A stretch of 26,318 bases of DNA from Clostridiales bacterium. Lineage in GTDB: Bacteria; Bacillota; Clostridia; Lachnospirales; Cellulosilyticaceae. A program made the translations under genes and the position numbers. The stretch lies in NCBI GenBank assembly GCA_019418225.1, contig DYCF01000008.1, positions 1 through 26,318 on the forward strand, in the 5' to 3' direction. Under the pieces are notes generated by a model. The model saw only the letters and a program-made list of their open reading frames with translations. It ran no database searches and was not told the origin of the DNA. The first letter of the stretch is position 1. Each line of letters opens with the position of its first letter. Positions 14,620 to 21,889 of the stretch are shown piece by piece.

Positions 14620-15738
14620 TTACTCTTTTATTATATCTTTAGGCTCATAACTGCACTTTTCTCCCTTTCTTGCGCAGTCTTTCATCTCATTTAATGCTTT
14701 AGGAATGCATGTGCAAATTGTTTCTTGATTTGCACATGTCATACACCTTTCAGGCATCACTAAATCATCTATCTCCTGCCTGATATCAAATGCTGCTGCC
14801 TTAAAACCCTGTTCAAATGGGAATGCATATGGGAATTCTGCCATATCGCAGGGATACATCCTGCCATCCCATGCTATGTAAACACTATTTTTTCCTCCTT
14901 GGCAAGTTAATCCTCTACTCTTTTGTTTTGTTATACTTACAGGGGCATCTTCCTTCTTATGTGATGTTTTTAATGCTTCAATAATAGGCGCCTTAAATTC
15001 AGCTAATACTGCATCCACCTCTTCTATTTGCGTTTTATTTAAACGTAAATGTCTCGTATTAGCACAAGCCCCTCGAACAGGTGCACATGAACCATAATCA
15101 AAATTTATAAGTTTATTTCTCTTAGCTACTATTTCACAAACTGCCTTAAGGTCTTTATAATTCTCTGTGCAAGCTGTAAATCTAACATCCAGTGCCAAGT
15201 TTGGAATAGTTAATAATCTATCCAGCCCCTCTAATGCCTTTTTAAAGTTTCCTTCCCCATCACTAAATTTACGATAAGTCTCCTCAGATGCGCCATATAA
15301 AGTAAGCCCCATCATAGAAGGCGGACGCTTTCTAAGCATTTCAAGCATCTTATCATCAACAGTCGTACCATTAGTAAATAATGAAATCAATAAACCCATT
15401 CTGGATATTTCCTCATATATCTCCGCAAAATCAGGTCGCATCATGGCTTCTCCGCCTGTTAGCAATAGAAATATCCCCCCTTGATCTCTAAACTGCCTTG
15501 CCATATCAATCCATTCTTTGGCTGTACGCATTCTTCCCCCTAATGCTTCGCCTGTCTGCTTATCTATTCTTACAAAACACATAGGACATTTCAAAGTACA
15601 AAAAGCTGTAAGCTCAAAAGTTGCCCCTTGAAAAAAGCCCTTATCTCTCGCATCTACATTAAATCCTTTAATGAATTGATTCCACTTACGATTTATCTCC
15701 ATGTCTTTTATAACATTTTCTATAAATTCTGGTGTCAT
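14620..15738 (-). CDS. radical SAM/SPASM peptide-modifying enzyme (372 aa)
   Basis: CTLKCPMC at residues 47-54 is the CxxxCxxC site for the SAM-binding 4Fe-4S cluster, followed by LLTGGEAMMRPDF (GGE motif). The C-terminal region is SPASM-like: a Cys, 12 residues, then GRMYPC, followed by CMTC, CTC and DCARKGEKC, providing ligands for auxiliary clusters. Enzymes with this layout install thioether, C-C or epimerised residues in ribosomal peptides. The ATG at 15736-15738 has GGAGGAG in the end of the pqqD-like gene, 2 bp away. That gene, the kinase and the Gly-rich precursor upstream define its likely substrate. The chemistry cannot be predicted; three precursor Cys make a thioether plausible. 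Confidence 0.9.
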   Translation of the reverse strand: MTPEFIENVIKDMEINRKWNQFIKGFNVDARDKGFFQGATFELTAFCTLKCPMCFVRIDKQTGEALGGRMRTAKEWIDMARQFRDQGGIFLLLTGGEAMMRPDFAEIYEEISRMGLLISLFTNGTTVDDKMLEMLRKRPPSMMGLTLYGASEETYRKFSDGEGNFKKALEGLDRLLTIPNLALDVRFTACTENYKDLKAVCEIVAKRNKLINFDYGSCAPVRGACANTRHLRLNKTQIEEVDAVLAEFKAPIIEALKTSHKKEDAPVSITKQKSRGLTCQGGKNSVYIAWDGRMYPCDMAEFPYAFPFEQGFKAAAFDIRQEIDDLVMPERCMTCANQETICTCIPKALNEMKDCARKGEKCSYEPKDIIKE

Positions 15739-15740
15739 GT

Positions 15741-16007
15741 TTACTCCTCCAGCATCTTATTTTCTCTAAGTGCTTCTAAGAACTTATTAACCTCTCCTTC
15801 TGCTTGTATGGCATCTACTTCATACGTTTCGAGAAGTGCACTAACTAATTCATTCTTCTCGGCTCCCTTCTCAAGTATCTTCCAAAGTAACACACCACTT
15901 TCATTGAGCTTAGATATGCCATTAAACTCCAAAAGCCTTTCACCCATAGGGATAATCATCCATTCATTCATGACTTCTCTAAGCATTAAATCTTCCTTAA
16001 CCTTCAT
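15741..16007 (-). CDS. PqqD-family RiPP recognition protein (88 aa)
   Basis: Typical stand-alone PqqD/RRE domain. An N-terminal beta hairpin (VMNEWMIIPMGERLLEFNGISKLNESG) precedes VLLWKILEKGAEKNELVSALLETYEVD, followed by a helix with VNKFLEALRENKMLEE. The LNESGVLLW stretch is the hallmark, and the length is normal. In other systems this fold binds the leader of the precursor peptide and hands it to the radical SAM enzyme. The gene sits 2 bp upstream of that enzyme. The ATG follows GGGGGAAAAGG. Three 12-bp repeats separate it from the kinase gene. Confidence 0.88.
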   Translation of the reverse strand: MKVKEDLMLREVMNEWMIIPMGERLLEFNGISKLNESGVLLWKILEKGAEKNELVSALLETYEVDAIQAEGEVNKFLEALRENKMLEE

Positions 16008-16029
16008 CCTTTTCCCCCGCTCTCATATT

Positions 16030-16065
16030 AACCTATTATTTAACCTATTATTTAACCTATTATTT
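16030..16065. repeat. 12-bp x3 direct repeat carrying tandem stops
   Basis: AACCTATTATTT occurs three times without gaps. On the minus strand it reads TAATAGGTTAAA in the kinase frame, so the kinase gene ends in a string of TAA/TAG stops. Probably slippage-derived. Confidence 0.9.
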
Positions 16066-16950
16066 TTCTTTAAATATAGCGCTTTGGACTACTTCAACTG
16101 CACCTTCATCCACCCTGCAAGTTAATTCATATACCTCTATGTGTTTCACAAGCTTCTGTATGTATGCCATACAAAAATCTATTACTGCCAGATCAAAATT
16201 CATATGAAAAGTATTAGAAAATAGGGCCAAGACAGCTTCCCTTTCATCTAACTTTCTTATCTTATTGACCTCTCCTTTTTTCACTAATATAACAGCCTTA
16301 AGTGGTATACTCCTATTTATTGCTTCTCCTGAACTTCCACACCATGGCGTACCATATACCCTAGGTATGCCATCCATATCATGAATCGCTGGTGCATCCC
16401 CATTTAAAATCAAGGCTTCACGATAATATTGCCACAAATGAGCCTGCGTAGATTTTCCCGCTCCACTAACACCTGAAAATATAATACCTTGCGCCTTATA
16501 TTCTATAGCTGCACCGTGAAGTACTATTCCTCCTAAATACAACATCCTACATTCAAAAGGATATATAAGCCACTGCAAATCATAATGATTGTATTCTTCG
16601 CAATGTGGCAAATAATCAACTTGCGAATAATCCTTTGCCATCACAATTGAATACCCCATCTGATCCCCTCTAACCAAGTCATACATTGTAAGTATTTTTT
16701 TATCCTCAGTCTCCTGCCATCTCTGATTATATACTTGTCTACTCTTTGCATTAATTTCTATTTCTTCTATACCATGTACTCTTACATTCATTGTTCCTAA
16801 AACTTGGGCCTTATTGATTTGCCTTATGCCAAATGCCTCCATAACTCTAGGCAAAATAATACAATCATGATACGCATAAATATGTTGCTTTTCTTCTTCC
16901 TTCTCCCAAGAAATGCTTATATTTATCCCTGCAATCTGATACCAATTCAC
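16060..16950 (-). CDS. HPr-kinase-like (PEPCK-fold) kinase of the peptide cassette (296 aa)
   Basis: The C-terminal half is an HprK-related ATPase. LHGAAIEYKAQGIIFSGVSG followed by AGKST carries the P-loop at about residues 160-168; then HLWQYY, LNGDAPAI (metal/phosphate region), and YGTPWCGSSGEAINRSIPLKAV. The N-terminal 130 residues resemble no domain I can name. Related kinases in lasso-peptide and other RiPP clusters phosphorylate Ser/Thr of the precursor, so it may phosphorylate the peptide at 17041-17253. It starts at GTG 16948-16950; an in-frame stop lies 9 bases upstream, which excludes an earlier start, and the ribosome site is weak. It is the second gene of the precursor-kinase-PqqD-rSAM operon. 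Confidence 0.8.
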   Translation of the reverse strand: MNWYQIAGINISISWEKEEEKQHIYAYHDCIILPRVMEAFGIRQINKAQVLGTMNVRVHGIEEIEINAKSRQVYNQRWQETEDKKILTMYDLVRGDQMGYSIVMAKDYSQVDYLPHCEEYNHYDLQWLIYPFECRMLYLGGIVLHGAAIEYKAQGIIFSGVSGAGKSTQAHLWQYYREALILNGDAPAIHDMDGIPRVYGTPWCGSSGEAINRSIPLKAVILVKKGEVNKIRKLDEREAVLALFSNTFHMNFDLAVIDFCMAYIQKLVKHIEVYELTCRVDEGAVEVVQSAIFKEK

Positions 16951-17040
16951 ATTTAATCACTCATTTCTTAATCTAAGATGGGGATGCTTCAAAACTACCT
17001 ATCTAGTTTAGTTACACCCCCCACCTTCTATCTTATTAAG

Positions 17041-17253
17041 TTAAAAGTAACAAGCTATTCCCTGCGCACTATTAGCTACACTTGGTTTATCGCATCCCTT
17101 ACTTCCATTACTTGCTGTCATTGCGCAAGGCGCTCCGCCATGCCCAGCATCATGAGCTCCCCCATTTCCGCCTGAACCCCCTGAGCCTCCAAACTGTGTA
17201 ACAACTGCATACTGATAAGCCGTAATAGTTGGGCTAACAAACTTCTTTTTCAT
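17041..17253 (-). CDS. candidate RiPP precursor peptide, Gly-rich with three Cys (70 aa)
   Basis: First gene of the cassette. The leader-like N-terminus MKKKFVSPTITAYQYAVVTQ, with aromatic-x-x-Pro spacing as in lasso-type leaders, is followed by a Gly-rich stretch (about 22-41, GGSGGSGGNGG then DAGHGG). The core holds Cys43, Cys54 and Cys68 and ends in CYF. GG at 22-23 could be a cleavage site. AGGGGG lies 8-10 bases before the ATG. A precursor role is inferred from composition, size and the PqqD, radical SAM and kinase genes behind it. The family is not one I recognise. No exporter or peptidase gene is in the window. Confidence 0.75.
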   Translation of the reverse strand: MKKKFVSPTITAYQYAVVTQFGGSGGSGGNGGAHDAGHGGAPCAMTASNGSKGCDKPSVANSAQGIACYF

Positions 17254-17320
17254 AATGAAATCCCCCTCTAAGCATTATTTACTGAATATATATGATTTAT
17301 ATAAGCCTCTTATACCTCTT

Positions 17321-17349
17321 GAAATAAGTTTGTAATTATTCTATGTCAA
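17321..17349 (-). promoter_or_regulatory. candidate promoter of the peptide cassette
   Basis: A perfect minus-strand TTGACA (17349-17344), a 17-bp spacer and a weak -10 (TATTTC, 17326-17321). It lies just after the terminator at 17373-17413 and about 68 bp upstream of the precursor start. Confidence 0.4.
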
Positions 17350-17372
17350 GGTCTTACCCTCTTTACCCTCAC

Positions 17373-17413
17373 TAAAAAAGGAGATGTGCGAAATCTATTT
17401 CACAGCATCTCCT
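17373..17413 (-). terminator. terminator of the hsmA-like unit
   Basis: AGGAGATG...GAAAT pairs with ATTTC...CATCTCCT. The minus-strand side ends in TTTTTT (17379-17374). It insulates the precursor operon from the upstream genes. Confidence 0.8.
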
Positions 17414-17422
17414 CTAATCACC

Positions 17423-17644
17423 TTATTTCTTTTCTTTACTTTTAAGCCTTCTTAAAAATTCATCTTTAAGAGCATTTTTATCTTCAAGCTCTTTAATCTT
17501 CTTATTGAGATGTCCAATATACTCCATAGTAAGTTTAGCGCCATGCTTATTTACTATATCTTCACCTGCTACAACTTCCTCTAGCCATTGCATCGTTGAC
17601 TTTTCTATCATCTCACTATATGTGTTATCTTCTCTTCCAAACAT
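17423..17644 (-). CDS. hypothetical small helical protein (73 aa)
   Basis: Acidic N-terminal half (FGREDNTYSEMIEKSTMQWLEE) and a lysine/glutamate-rich C-terminal helix (HLNKKIKELEDKNALKDEFL) that looks like a short coiled coil. No signal peptide, membrane segment or cysteine. GGGAGG is about 9 bases before the ATG. It follows the HsmA-like gene by 34 bp on the same strand and is closed by its own terminator, so it probably belongs to that unit rather than the peptide cassette. I do not recognise the family. Confidence 0.7.
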   Translation of the reverse strand: MFGREDNTYSEMIEKSTMQWLEEVVAGEDIVNKHGAKLTMEYIGHLNKKIKELEDKNALKDEFLRRLKSKEKK

Positions 17645-17678
17645 TTCTTCTAGCCTCCCTCTCTACTAACTTTACCTA

Positions 17679-18062
17679 TTATCCCATCATCCCAATGTAC
17701 ATTCCAATAAAATAAGGAATAAGCCAAATGAGCCATACGATAATGCTAAACTTATGGAAAGATTGTTTTCTCTTATTGTCATTTTTATAAAGTACCCAAG
17801 TTGCCCATAATGCATGGAATAACATAAGGATAATAGCAATTAATCCTGTAATACCATGTAATCCTGAGCCTCCTCCTGTATTTGCCTTTGCAATAAGGCT
17901 CATATAATAAGTTCCCGTTGTATCGCAAATTAAACCAAGCCAAAAAATAATTACATGCCAGCTTTTGAGTGTCCCAGACTTTCTTTCTGCAAATACGCCA
18001 ATCGTATAAAAAACAAGTGCTAATGTAATAGCTACAATTGCAATGATAAGTGTTGAATTCAT
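17679..18062 (-). CDS. HsmA/TIGR03987 family membrane protein (127 aa)
   Basis: Four hydrophobic helices: STLIIAIVAITLALVFYTIG, WHVIIFWLGLICDTTGTYYM, HGITGLIAIILMLFHALWAT and FSIIVWLIWLIPYFIGMYIG. ERKSG..LKSWH, D-T-T-G-T and HGITG are conserved in the family I recall as TIGR03987 or HsmA. The histidines near membrane faces have been discussed as possible heme or metal contacts, but the role is not established here. The start has a near-ideal AAAGGAG at 5 bases. It is divergent from the GGDEF-like gene across 163 bp that include a 12-bp palindrome (ATACAATTGTAT, 18182-18193). Confidence 0.75.
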   Translation of the reverse strand: MNSTLIIAIVAITLALVFYTIGVFAERKSGTLKSWHVIIFWLGLICDTTGTYYMSLIAKANTGGGSGLHGITGLIAIILMLFHALWATWVLYKNDNKRKQSFHKFSIIVWLIWLIPYFIGMYIGMMG

Positions 18063-18225
18063 TTTGTCTCCTTTACTTTATTTAGCTTTAAATAAATGCT
18101 TTATAGTTACCTAAATTCTTTTTAACTTAATAGTAGCATATTTTCTCCTAATTATCACATCCTAATATAGAAAAACAATCTATACAATTGTATCTATGAA
18201 TTAATTACTATACTGAGGAAGTCAC

Positions 18226-18966
18226 ATGAAAAATAAAATTATTGGAATAGCTTATGTCATAACGCTCTTTTTAATTCTAGTATTATTTAAAGTAGCTCCG
18301 CTTAGATGGAGCTCCTTATTCCTCCTTGGACTGCTGTTAAGTGGTATAGAAGGCTATTTTTTAGATAAAACTTATAAATCTCTTATTGCCACCATTGCCA
18401 CAATTATCATTTCAGGGCTTATAATTATTGGTTACCTAATTGCTACTAAGCAGGTGCTTCTTAAACAAAATACACTCTTAATTTATTATGTTCTCTACAC
18501 TGTTACTATGCTTACCATTTGGTACGTAATGTATTCAGAAAAACAATTAAGAGCTCGCCTTGTAGAACTTAATACGCTTGTAGAACAACTCAGAAAAACA
18601 GAAGGTTTTACAGAAGTATTAACACCTAGTGAATTTGAAGAACGCAGTAAATTAGTCTTAAAAGGTTCAAAAGTACGTGGTGAAAAATGTTTTTATCTGA
18701 CGGTAAAAGTAAAACATAATATTTCTTCATATGTTTATAATGCTATTACCGAATCTTTATCCAATATACTCTCTCATACACTACGTAGCCATTATGATTT
18801 AATAAAAAAAGTAGATGAAGCCGAATTTGTATGTCTCCTTCAAGGTACAGATTCTTCTGGCGTAACAACCGTAGAAAATCGCATTTTAACTAATATTAAT
18901 CAAATCCTTGAACATGCTGAACGCTTTATTACCTTTGAATATTGTGAGGTAAATAATTATGGTTAG
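18226..18966 (+). CDS. membrane protein with degenerate GGDEF domain, YdaK-like (246 aa)
   Basis: Four membrane helices (about 5-22, 28-45, 53-72, 83-103) lead through a short coiled coil to a GGDEF-fold domain. TPSEFEERSKLVLKGSKVRG matches its first helix and KKVDEAEFVCLLQGTDSSG matches the active loop. DEAEF replaces GGDEF, and SHYD stands where the RxxD inhibitory site would be, so it should not make c-di-GMP and may not bind it classically. Bacillus YdaK is a membrane degenerate-GGDEF receptor encoded next to glycosyltransferase YdaM. Here a glycosyltransferase gene also follows, overlapping by 8 bp. A regulatory subunit role is inferred. GAGGAAG is 7 bases before the ATG. Confidence 0.75.
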   Translation: MKNKIIGIAYVITLFLILVLFKVAPLRWSSLFLLGLLLSGIEGYFLDKTYKSLIATIATIIISGLIIIGYLIATKQVLLKQNTLLIYYVLYTVTMLTIWYVMYSEKQLRARLVELNTLVEQLRKTEGFTEVLTPSEFEERSKLVLKGSKVRGEKCFYLTVKVKHNISSYVYNAITESLSNILSHTLRSHYDLIKKVDEAEFVCLLQGTDSSGVTTVENRILTNINQILEHAERFITFEYCEVNNYG

Positions 18967-20188
18967 ACTATTATTTTTACTAGGGCTTGCATTATTTCTC
19001 TCTGTTATGATTCAGTATTCACTCCTAACTATCAAGGGTTTATTCTTTAAGCTCGCTCCTGTGCCAGAACCTACGAATCTGCAATATCCCGATATAGATA
19101 TTTTAATCCCTTGCCATAATGAAGGCATCGTTCTTACTGATACTCTATCTGCTATGGCAAGACTCAACTATCCTGGCAATCTCTATATTTATGCACTTAA
19201 CGATAACTCAGTGGATAATACAGGTGAAATAGCTGCTGCATTTGCTAAAACCTATAAAAATATATTTCACATTGAAGTTCCTCCTGGAGAGCCTAAAGGT
19301 AAATCAAGAGTGCTTAACTATGGGCTTAGTATTTCGCATAGTCCTTATTTCGTTATTTATGATGGCGATAATCAGCCTGAACCTAATGCGGTTAAATTCC
19401 TTGCAGAAGCCGTATTAACAAATAAAAATTGTGTAGGTTCCGTTGGTATCGTGCGTACAATCAATGCCGATACCAACCTGCTTACCAGAATGATTGCCAT
19501 TGAATTTCAAGTCTTCCAGCTTATCTTACAAACTGGTAGATGGGCCTCTAATCAAATCGGTTCCTTGCCTGGCACTAATATGCTTCTAAGCCGCAAGACA
19601 CTTGATTCTCTAGGAGGTTATGATGAATATGCCCTAGCAGAGGATGCTGAACTTACCATTCGAATCACTGCAGCAGGGTATACTATTAGTGTTGTTCCGC
19701 AGTCCATTACTTGGGAACAAGAACCAGAAACTTTAAAGTCCCTCATTGGGCAAAGAACACGTTGGGTACAAGGAAATATTTATATTATGTTTAAATTTTT
19801 TAGGACACCAGCTTGGCACACTAAAAAATGCCTCCATCATCTCTATCATTACGCTTCTGTATATATTTTATTTCCTATTGTAATTCTAGTCTCCAATATT
19901 ATCTTTATTCTTGGATTGTTAGAACTCCTGTCTCTGAGGTTCCAATTTCCTTTTTTGTTTGTCTGGTTCATTGCGTACTTCACCTACACTATGCAGCTCA
20001 TTATTGCCCAGTGGTATGACGATACACTAACACCTACCAACCTACTTGTAAGTAGTATCATGTACTTCACCTATTCACAATTATTTATCCTCTTATTATT
20101 TAAAGGTTTCCTCGGTTATTTTAAAATGAAAAAAAGTGGAAAGGTTCACTGGGAAAAAACCTCTCGTGTTTCCACTAAGAAAAAATAA
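18959..20188 (+). CDS. processive family-2 glycosyltransferase, YdaM/PgaC-like (409 aa)
   Basis: Membrane polysaccharide synthase. One N-terminal helix precedes a GT2 domain with DILIPCHNEG (47-56), YDGDN (134-138, nucleotide/metal), LPGTN (203-207), AEDAE (227-231, catalytic acid) and QRTRWVQGN (265-273, the QxxRW signature of processive synthases). Three to four C-terminal helices (about 293-395) and a basic tail (MKKSGKVHWEKTSRVSTKKK) follow. It should polymerise a sugar from a nucleotide donor while exporting the chain. Its ATG lies within the end of the degenerate-GGDEF gene, so the two are co-translated. A strong terminator follows at 20279-20325. The sugar is unknown; no PgaB-like deacetylase or export gene is nearby. 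Confidence 0.92.
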   Translation: MVRLLFLLGLALFLSVMIQYSLLTIKGLFFKLAPVPEPTNLQYPDIDILIPCHNEGIVLTDTLSAMARLNYPGNLYIYALNDNSVDNTGEIAAAFAKTYKNIFHIEVPPGEPKGKSRVLNYGLSISHSPYFVIYDGDNQPEPNAVKFLAEAVLTNKNCVGSVGIVRTINADTNLLTRMIAIEFQVFQLILQTGRWASNQIGSLPGTNMLLSRKTLDSLGGYDEYALAEDAELTIRITAAGYTISVVPQSITWEQEPETLKSLIGQRTRWVQGNIYIMFKFFRTPAWHTKKCLHHLYHYASVYILFPIVILVSNIIFILGLLELLSLRFQFPFLFVWFIAYFTYTMQLIIAQWYDDTLTPTNLLVSSIMYFTYSQLFILLLFKGFLGYFKMKKSGKVHWEKTSRVSTKKK

Positions 20189-20278
20189 TTATTATATCAG
20201 CTTAGATTTGTGTCACCTCAATACCATCTTGAAATTGATGTTAATGCTAAAACTTTTAGCTTTTAGAAAATGCATAAA

Positions 20279-20325
20279 AGTCCGATATAACCCTAAGCTT
20301 TACACGCGTTATATCGGACTTTTTT
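20279..20325. terminator. bidirectional terminator between convergent genes
   Basis: AGTCCGATATAAC (20279-20291) and its exact complement (20308-20320). The plus strand runs into TTTTTT and the minus strand into a shorter TTTT. It serves the glycosyltransferase unit and the small leftward gene at 20352-20495. Confidence 0.92.
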
Positions 20326-20351
20326 ATTTAAAATACTTTGTTATTATCTCC

Positions 20352-20495
20352 CTATTTTACTGGATTGCCATCAAAATCACGGTATTGTGGTTTTTTCTGT
20401 GGTTCTCCTCTATTATTTTGTTCATCATGAAGCTTTTGTCTACGTTTACCTTTTTGCATAGGATTATTTAAACCTGGTTTGCTTCCTAATTTCAC
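20352..20495 (-). CDS. small basic hydrophilic protein (47 aa)
   Basis: An overlooked short ORF starting at GTG 20493-20495 with AAAGGA about 10-12 bases upstream. It reads MKLGSKPGLNNPMQKGKRRQ and then a Glu/Gln/Lys-rich stretch ending YRDFDGNPVK. It is strongly basic and proline-rich, with no membrane segment or cysteine. The clean frame between a terminator (27 bp beyond the stop) and the next leftward gene, together with sensible codons, supports it as real. It resembles short conserved hypothetical proteins of clostridia, from memory only. Function unknown. Confidence 0.6.
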   Translation of the reverse strand: MKLGSKPGLNNPMQKGKRRQKLHDEQNNRGEPQKKPQYRDFDGNPVK

Positions 20496-20594
20496 TAGCT
20501 ACACATCCTTTCTTTGTAACTAGTATTTACGTCTGACATTTATCTCATTCTCTTAATCTGTTAGCAATTTATTCATTATGCCACTGAACTTTTT

Positions 20595-21365
20595 TTATTC
20601 CTTGACCCAATAAGTGGTACAATCATTAGAGCGTTCAATGAAGCCATATTCGATAAGTGCTCTTCGAATCGTTGCATAATCCTCATAGATGCGCGCCAAT
20701 ATCCTATTGAGTTCTTTCTCTGAGTACTTCTTACCTTTCACAAAATTTTTAGCAACCTCTGTAAGCACAATAATCTTTTTCTTTTCCTTCGCTGGATAAG
20801 TTTTAATCGCCCCATTTTCATCCATATAATTTTTAATCGTTGTTTCACGTTCTTTATCTGTAATATTGTATCTGTCATCTAAAGTCGTTGCTGTCTTATG
20901 GGCATCACATAATATACCCTGTTCCAATATACTCACATCTTTTTTCGTGTCACTTGCAATGAGCTCCATCATAGCAAGGAAAGGTCTTGCTTGCTTTTCT
21001 TTTTCTCTAAGTTTATAACGATGGTTGCGAATTGTAGACGGTGCCACTTCTAATTTAGCAGCTATCTCTTTATCTGATAAACCTGCTGCCATCAATTTCA
21101 ATAATTCTAATTGAACCCCTGAAACCCCTGTAAAACCATTATTCATACCTAGAAGATACGCCAGCGTTGAACCATGTTGTTCTTCAATATGAAGTGCCAC
21201 TGCCTTTTTTGCATCAAATAATTTGTCATCAATTGGATAAATCTGTCCTTTAACAAATCCTTCCTCACAAATAATACATCTGTACTGGTCTTCTTGCTCA
21301 ATAAACCCTTGCTTCACTTCTTCAATAGAAGCCTCCCAAAATAACTCTTTATTTTCTTCTCCCAT
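20595..21365 (-). CDS. LuxR-type HTH / DUF2087 transcriptional regulator (256 aa)
   Basis: The N-terminus has CIICEEGF and a later ALHIEEQH, a zinc-finger-like CxxC...HxxxxxH. Residues about 84-122 form a LuxR/GerE helix-turn-helix (LELLKLMAAGLSDKEIAAKL then EVAPSTIRNHRYKL). The C-terminal 65 residues (IIVLTEVAKNFVKGKKYSEK to YATIRRALIEYGFIERSNDC) are a DUF2087 domain, itself winged-helix-like. This layout is a known Firmicute regulator type with unknown signal. AGGAGG is 6-8 bases before the ATG. Its upstream region holds repeat copy B at 21423-21530, so the promoter is within or beyond that element. Confidence 0.88.
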   Translation of the reverse strand: MGEENKELFWEASIEEVKQGFIEQEDQYRCIICEEGFVKGQIYPIDDKLFDAKKAVALHIEEQHGSTLAYLLGMNNGFTGVSGVQLELLKLMAAGLSDKEIAAKLEVAPSTIRNHRYKLREKEKQARPFLAMMELIASDTKKDVSILEQGILCDAHKTATTLDDRYNITDKERETTIKNYMDENGAIKTYPAKEKKKIIVLTEVAKNFVKGKKYSEKELNRILARIYEDYATIRRALIEYGFIERSNDCTTYWVKE

Positions 21366-21422
21366 ATCTAACCTCCTATTTATTCATAGCAATACTTGCT
21401 AGCTTCTTTTGTTCAATCATAC

Positions 21423-21530
21423 AGAGAAACCAACTAAAAACTTGAAATATACATGTACGTAAATAGGTTTCTCTCAATGATTTCACATGACTAAAAATCA
21501 TGAATAACTAAAACTTATAAATGTGAAATG
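21423..21530. repeat. two-hairpin dispersed repeat, copy B (inverted)
   Basis: Reverse complement of copy A (9271-9378), differing at about five positions. It keeps both dyads: AGAGAAAC/GTTTCTCT and GATTTCACA/TGTGAAAT. It lies 58 bp upstream of the DUF2087 regulator start. Confidence 0.9.
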
Positions 21531-21679
21531 TATATTACTCTCTATACTTACATTATAGAGAGATTAAACTTTTTCGCAACCAATTTTATAAACATTTTTA
21601 TTTTTTGTTTGATAATATATAAACATTTTTAGTTTTTGTTTGTTTTTATCTTTACTTACATCAAAAACTTCGCATACAA

Positions 21680-21733
21680 AAAGACGCTATTAAAGCTAGC
21701 TTATCTTCATAAACTAGTCCTAATAACGTCTTC
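21680..21733 (-). terminator. terminator of the secreted-protein gene
   Basis: AGACGTTATTA...CTAGTTTATG pairs with CATAA...CTAG...TAATAGCGTCT, with TTTTTG on the minus-strand side. It lies about 155 bp beyond the stop at 21887, with the 13-bp array in between. Confidence 0.75.
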
Positions 21734-21785
21734 TCCTTATCTTTTATCTTTTATCTTTATTTTTTGTCTTCATTTTTTATCTTTG

Positions 21786-21889
21786 TTTTATCTCTTTATT
21801 TTATCTTCTTGTTTTATCTCCTTGTTTTATCTCTTTATTTTATCTTCTTGTTTTATCTTCTTGCTTTATCTCCTTGTTTTTTGTCTTTA
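21786..21889. repeat. 13-bp tandem array (8 units)
   Basis: Eight head-to-tail units of TTTTATCTYYTTR, the last ones degraded, between the stop of the secreted-protein gene and its terminator. The minus-strand unit is CAAGGAGATAAAA. Degenerate relatives extend left to about 21737. The last unit overlaps the final codons of the gene. Confidence 0.9.
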
